Source: Methanobacteriota archaeon
GTDB taxonomy: Archaea; Thermoplasmatota; Poseidoniia; Poseidoniales; Thalassarchaeaceae
Direction of reading: 5' to 3'
Assembly: GCA_002683155.1 (NCBI GenBank)
Contig: NYST01000072.1
Location: forward strand, 1-7,763
DNA: 7,763 nucleotides
The position numbers and the translations under genes are program-made. Below, in pieces: positions 5,798-7,763 of the stretch (positions are counted from its first letter, which is position 1; every line of letters begins with the position of its first letter). The notes below the pieces were generated by a model. It did not search any database. It had not been told where the DNA came from and saw only the letters and a program-made list of their open reading frames with translations.

Positions 5798-5823
5798 TCC
5801 TCCCTTCCTTCCTTCTTTCTTCC
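5798..5823 (-). promoter_or_regulatory. polypurine tract (plus-strand primer candidate)
   Basis: Twenty-six consecutive purines on the minus strand (GGAAGAAAGAAGG... ending GGGAGGA), followed directly by TGG. It is the longest purine run in the non-coding part. In LTR elements the RNase H-resistant polypurine tract lies immediately before the 3' LTR and primes plus-strand DNA. Here it lies about 700 bp after the stop, farther than usual. Confidence 0.5.
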
Positions 5824-6230
5824 GCGCTAATCGCTTTGCCACGGTCCTTCGGCTTCCGCATCCGTCCAGTCCTTCGGTCTGGTCCCGCCCCTGACCTTGA
5901 ACTAAACTCACTACTCTAACAAAATTCAGACTTTCCCTTGCTCGCACTATTCGAAAATTTACTTCATGAAAATATAATTACTGCAGCTGGCACCTTCAAT
6001 ATCTCAATTCGAAAATAATTAACAACAATAAAACAGACTCCACCTTCCGACTCCCGTCTACTCCGCTGTAGGCGCCCGCGTCTCCCAATCAAGTAATTAA
6101 GTTCCGCAAAATGACCGCAAATTGCCCTCAAATATCCAACATGACCAGGGGGGCTGGGAATGGGGCATCGTCATAGAAAAACTGAGAAGAAACCTCCATA
6201 TACTCTCATCGTATCTCCATCCATTTATCC

Positions 6231-6282
6231 TCGGCCCAATCGCCGCTTCCACATATTCGGCCCAATCGCCGCTTCCATATAT
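6231..6282. repeat. 26-bp tandem repeat, two copies, with a diverged third at 6337-6362
   Basis: Two adjacent 26-bp copies beginning TCGGCCCAATCGCCGCTTCC (6231-6256 and 6257-6282) differ at one base. A third, diverged copy (CCGACCCAATCGTCGCTT) lies at 6337-6362 and a short piece (CCGCCCAATTTATAT) near 6309. Such arrays in retrotransposon ends often act as enhancer or silencer units, though nothing here proves a role. Confidence 0.75.
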
Positions 6283-6368
6283 CCCATCCACAATCCACTT
6301 ATATTATACCGCCCAATTTATATTGTAACCACCGTACCGACCCAATCGTCGCTTGATAAATATTGTAC

Positions 6369-6440
6369 GTGGATCTTGTACTGATCGTAGAGCTTGTCTT
6401 GATTGTGGATCTTGAAAAGATTGTTGATCTCGCACTGGAA
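6369..6440. repeat. degenerate 18-bp tandem repeat, four units
   Basis: Four units of 18 bp (6369-6386, 6387-6404, 6405-6422, 6423-6440), each starting GT and most holding GATCTTG or GAGCTTG. On the minus strand, in the frame of the polyprotein but beyond its stop, they would encode six-residue repeats such as NLFKIH and DQYKIH. The units are diverged, so the array is old or under loose constraint. Confidence 0.6.
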
Positions 6441-6524
6441 TATACGAAATCGATTCCCATTAGCGCTCTTGGTACAAACTGCCGCACCAACGACAGCCTT
6501 CAAACCCAAGGGAACGCTAAACGT

Positions 6525-7181
6525 CTACGCCTTGTATTGCCGGTAATACTGCGACGGAGAGCCGTCAGCCAAATCTCGCATCGACTTCCACCCGAAGCTC
6601 TGCAAGTCCTTGTCGACTCCCGCCCAGTAATCTGCGCCGGCGCGAGGAAGGCCATACGCCGCTTTCCTGACACGATGTACCGGAATGCCTCCCTTCTTCG
6701 CCAACTCACGTCCAGCCTCCGTCTCGAACTCGATCGGCAACCGCACAAACAAAGGTGGACCACGGTAGTCCTTCTGCAGGTAAGCTCCCTTCAAGTCCTC
6801 GAACGTCAACTCATGCCCCTTCGCAAGCTCACAGACCTGGAAAACTCGCGTCTGACACACCGTAGGCGGCTGCAAGATCAACTGCTCGTCCGGCGTGTGG
6901 TCCGTCACCCGATTGCCCTTCGCGTCTATGATGTTGTGACCCATCATGCAAAAACGAGCCGCCAACTTCCGCTTTTCCACCAACTCCGCGAACTTCCAGA
7001 CCCACACGAGAGCACCAATCACGTACAACGGCAACACCTTGACCTTGCCCGCATCGAACGCCTTGACCGCCTCCCGAGCTACGTACCGCCAGTCCAACAC
7101 TTCGTCGTCCCAGGCCACCTTGAATTTGTCCAGCTCTTTCTTGATCGCCGCAGGCGCCTCCTTCTGTTTCATCGCCTCCTT
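6525..7181 (-). other. reverse transcriptase, N-terminal part (fingers, motifs A and B)
   Basis: Residues about 1927-2144. KEAMKQKEAPAAIKKELDKF resembles the W..A...E...L opening of RVT_2. KRKLAARFCMMG matches the KARLVARGF motif. LTFEDLKGAYLQ is motif A with catalytic D2055 (codon 6797-6795). VRKAAYGLPRAGADYW is motif B, matching the L.K.LYGLKQ.PR.WY block. The last residues, FGWKSMRDLADGSPSQYYRQ, match the GF..S..D...Y stretch that precedes YVDD in copia. The protein then stops. The missing strand and DD box are the segment found at 1501-2040. Confidence 0.87.
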
Positions 7182-7763
7182 GTGAGAAATCGACTCCGAC
7201 AAGCATGCCTCCGGATCTACCGTCTCCTCCTCCGCGTGAACGACAATCTCGACGCCCTTGATGATCTGGTCCTCCTTCTCCGTGCACAACCGCCCGAAAT
7301 CTCCACACTGTACATCCGTGACGTCCTTGACATCTTCATGCGGGACATCGAGGATGTAGCGAAGCTTTTCACACTTCGTACACACAAAGCCAATGATTCC
7401 TCCGTCGTCGTCATCTAGCTCCGCGTCGTTCACCTCCTCGACTTGGTCTCCCAGTGCTTGTGATCGAGCGCGATCTCTGGCATGCAACGGAGGGCGAAAA
7501 TGCACCTCACGCCAACCCGGTGGGGAGTCGCCAAAAAGATAACCCTGCTGACGCTGAACGCTCTTGGTCATCGCGACTTTCGGTTTCCCACCGACGAAAT
7601 ACACCACCTTCACGGTCTGGTCCGGACCGATCCCTCCAAACATGCCCACCACTGCACGGTTGTTGAAATTTGGAGGATCCTTCGCCGACTTCTCATCCGC
7701 CTTTCGTTCGGGGTCCTCTTTTACAAAGGACACTCGCCACCCAAAAGGGCAGAGATGATTGAC
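6525..7763 (-). CDS. Gag-Pol polyprotein, C-terminal part (to residue 2144): integrase end, CW-like motif, RT N-terminal part
   Basis: This is the continuation of the polyprotein from base 1. The stretch 7763-7665 repeats residues 1733-1765, 7664-6528 adds residues 1766-2144, and TAG lies at 6527-6525. It holds the integrase C-terminal region (to about 1801), an acidic run with four aspartates, a four-cysteine motif (1860-1892) and the RVT_2 N-terminal part (about 1927-2144). RT motif A is DLKGAYLQ with D2055 and motif B is AAYGLPRAG. The protein ends about 40 residues after motif B, where copia RTs would enter the YVDD strand, and no VDD box follows in any minus-strand frame before the LTR. 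Taken alone this would look like a 402-residue gene with a GTG start at 7733. That GTG is an internal valine of integrase in the overlap, so there is no separate gene. Confidence 0.88.
   Translation of the reverse strand, partial: VNHLCPFGWRVSFVKEDPERKADEKSAKDPPNFNNRAVVGMFGGIGPDQTVKVVYFVGGKPKVAMTKSVQRQQGYLFGDSPPGWREVHFRPPLHARDRARSQALGDQVEEVNDAELDDDDGGIIGFVCTKCEKLRYILDVPHEDVKDVTDVQCGDFGRLCTEKEDQIIKGVEIVVHAEEETVDPEACLSESISHKEAMKQKEAPAAIKKELDKFKVAWDDEVLDWRYVAREAVKAFDAGKVKVLPLYVIGALVWVWKFAELVEKRKLAARFCMMGHNIIDAKGNRVTDHTPDEQLILQPPTVCQTRVFQVCELAKGHELTFEDLKGAYLQKDYRGPPLFVRLPIEFETEAGRELAKKGGIPVHRVRKAAYGLPRAGADYWAGVDKDLQSFGWKSMRDLADGSPSQYYRQYKA
7284..7382 (-). other. CW-like four-cysteine motif between integrase and RT N-terminal part
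   Basis: Residues 1860-1892. FVCTKCEKLRYIL is followed by VQCGDFGRLC, giving C1860, C1863, C1885 and C1892 (C-x2-C-x21-C-x6-C). The first half recalls the CW-type zinc finger (C-x2-C-x-KWR-x-L), with Leu in place of the first Trp. CW domains read methylated histone H3K4. The match is partial, since the second Cys pair is closer together than usual. It could also be an unrelated zinc ribbon. An acidic run with four Asp lies just upstream. Confidence 0.4.
7665..7763. repeat. closure overlap, right copy (identical to 1-99)
   Basis: Second copy of the 99-bp terminal identity. Trimming it gives the 7664-bp unit. It encodes residues 1733-1765 a second time. Confidence 0.9.

Larger units (their letters stand above)
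5824..6524 (-). other. 701-bp non-coding region between the stop codon and the polypurine tract
   Basis: No supported gene on either strand. Going in the direction of expression it holds a degenerate 18-bp tandem array (6440-6369), copies of a 26-bp repeat (6362-6231), A/T-rich stretches with several TATA-like words (6340-6290 and 6040-5940), and a GC-richer part near 5890-5825 with a GGGGCGGG box and a twice-repeated CCGAAGGAC. The short plus-strand frames here have no recognisable content. It may be a long 3' untranslated region, or part of a longer LTR than the one proposed. Confidence 0.5.
1..7763 (-). mobile_element. Ty1/copia-like LTR retrotransposon, one circular unit, permuted Pol
   Basis: The whole window is one element read on the minus strand, opened inside integrase. 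One long gag-pol frame (6435 bp including the stop) fills the 7664-bp unit except for 1229 bp at 5296-6524, which must hold the LTR, primer sites and untranslated regions. Copia affiliation comes from the RVT_2-type motifs (KRKLAAR, DLKGAYLQ, AAYGLPRAGADYW), the copia-type RNase H and a DD35E integrase whose C-terminal part follows a PFG motif. Only one LTR would be seen in a one-LTR circle, or when an assembler collapses two identical LTRs, so a circle is not proof of an extrachromosomal form. The uninterrupted 2144-codon frame suggests a recent or active copy. Domain order is not that of any copia element I know. The host is probably a protist, which is inference only. Confidence 0.85.

Noticed and set aside
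5484..5947. Small minus-strand frames (76 and 89 codons) in the putative LTR region
   Set aside because: They cross the TATA box, the G10 run or the polypurine tract and show no motif or coding-like composition.
6363..7418. Long plus-strand open frame (351 codons) opposite the RT N-terminal part
   Set aside because: Its product is rich in Arg and Leu with no family resemblance. It lies antisense to a well-supported RT/integrase segment whose GC-rich codons keep the opposite strand open. The first part reads through the 18-bp repeat array.
6525..7733. Separate 402-residue gene starting at GTG 7733
   Set aside because: The GTG is an internal valine of integrase (PFGWRVSF). The same frame continues upstream across the closure overlap, so this is the tail of the polyprotein.
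1..7763. Explaining the domain order by misreading two stacked ordinary elements
   Set aside because: Each Pol module occurs once and gag lies between the two RT pieces on one side only, so two normal copies end to end do not give this order. An assembly chimera stays possible but would need several joins, all in frame and without internal stops.
1..7763. Phage, plasmid or prokaryotic retron/DGR element
   Set aside because: The RT is of the copia RVT_2 type with a linked RNase H and DD35E integrase in one polyprotein, and there are no ribosome-binding sites, operons or template/variable repeats.

Overview
The window is one turn of a circular or tandemly repeated element. Bases 1-99 are repeated exactly as 7665-7763, so the non-redundant unit is 7664 bp. 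The repeat lies inside a coding region and the reading frame continues through it, so it is a closure overlap and not a biological repeat. On the minus strand there is a single open frame from an ATG at 5295 down to base 1. It continues in frame from 7664 to a TAG at 6525-6527. I checked every codon of the left arm (5295 to 1) and found no stop. The circle-joined product is 2144 residues.

The product is a Ty1/copia-class (Pseudoviridae-like) gag-pol polyprotein, so the source is a eukaryote, most likely a unicellular one. A CCCH finger in Gag, the unusual Pol sequence and a weak spliced-leader-like decamer would fit a dinoflagellate or related alga, but this is a guess and a TATA box argues somewhat against it. 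No prokaryotic gene, tRNA, rRNA or CRISPR array was seen.

Layout in the direction of expression (minus strand): putative LTR (about 5797 to 5362) with a TATA box; short leader; Gag with a Q/P-rich segment, a CCHC knuckle, a K/A/E-rich helix, a GK-rich basic run and CCCH finger(s); aspartic protease with an altered active site; a spacer with a second CCHC knuckle; the C-terminal part of reverse transcriptase starting at the xVDD box; RNase H; integrase with a complete DD35E triad (crossing the window ends); a CW-like four-cysteine motif; the N-terminal part of reverse transcriptase with motifs A and B, ending at the stop; then about 700 bp of non-coding DNA with short tandem repeats and a 26-nt polypurine tract.

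The main point is the Pol domain order. Copia elements are normally PR-IN-RT-RH. Here the order is PR-[RT C-term]-RH-IN-[RT N-term]. Reverse transcriptase is cut between motif B and motif C, with its two pieces at opposite ends of Pol. The pieces appear complementary, with nothing obviously lost or duplicated. This is a circular permutation of Pol in one uninterrupted frame. It is either a new architecture or an assembly chimera, and it needs independent confirmation.
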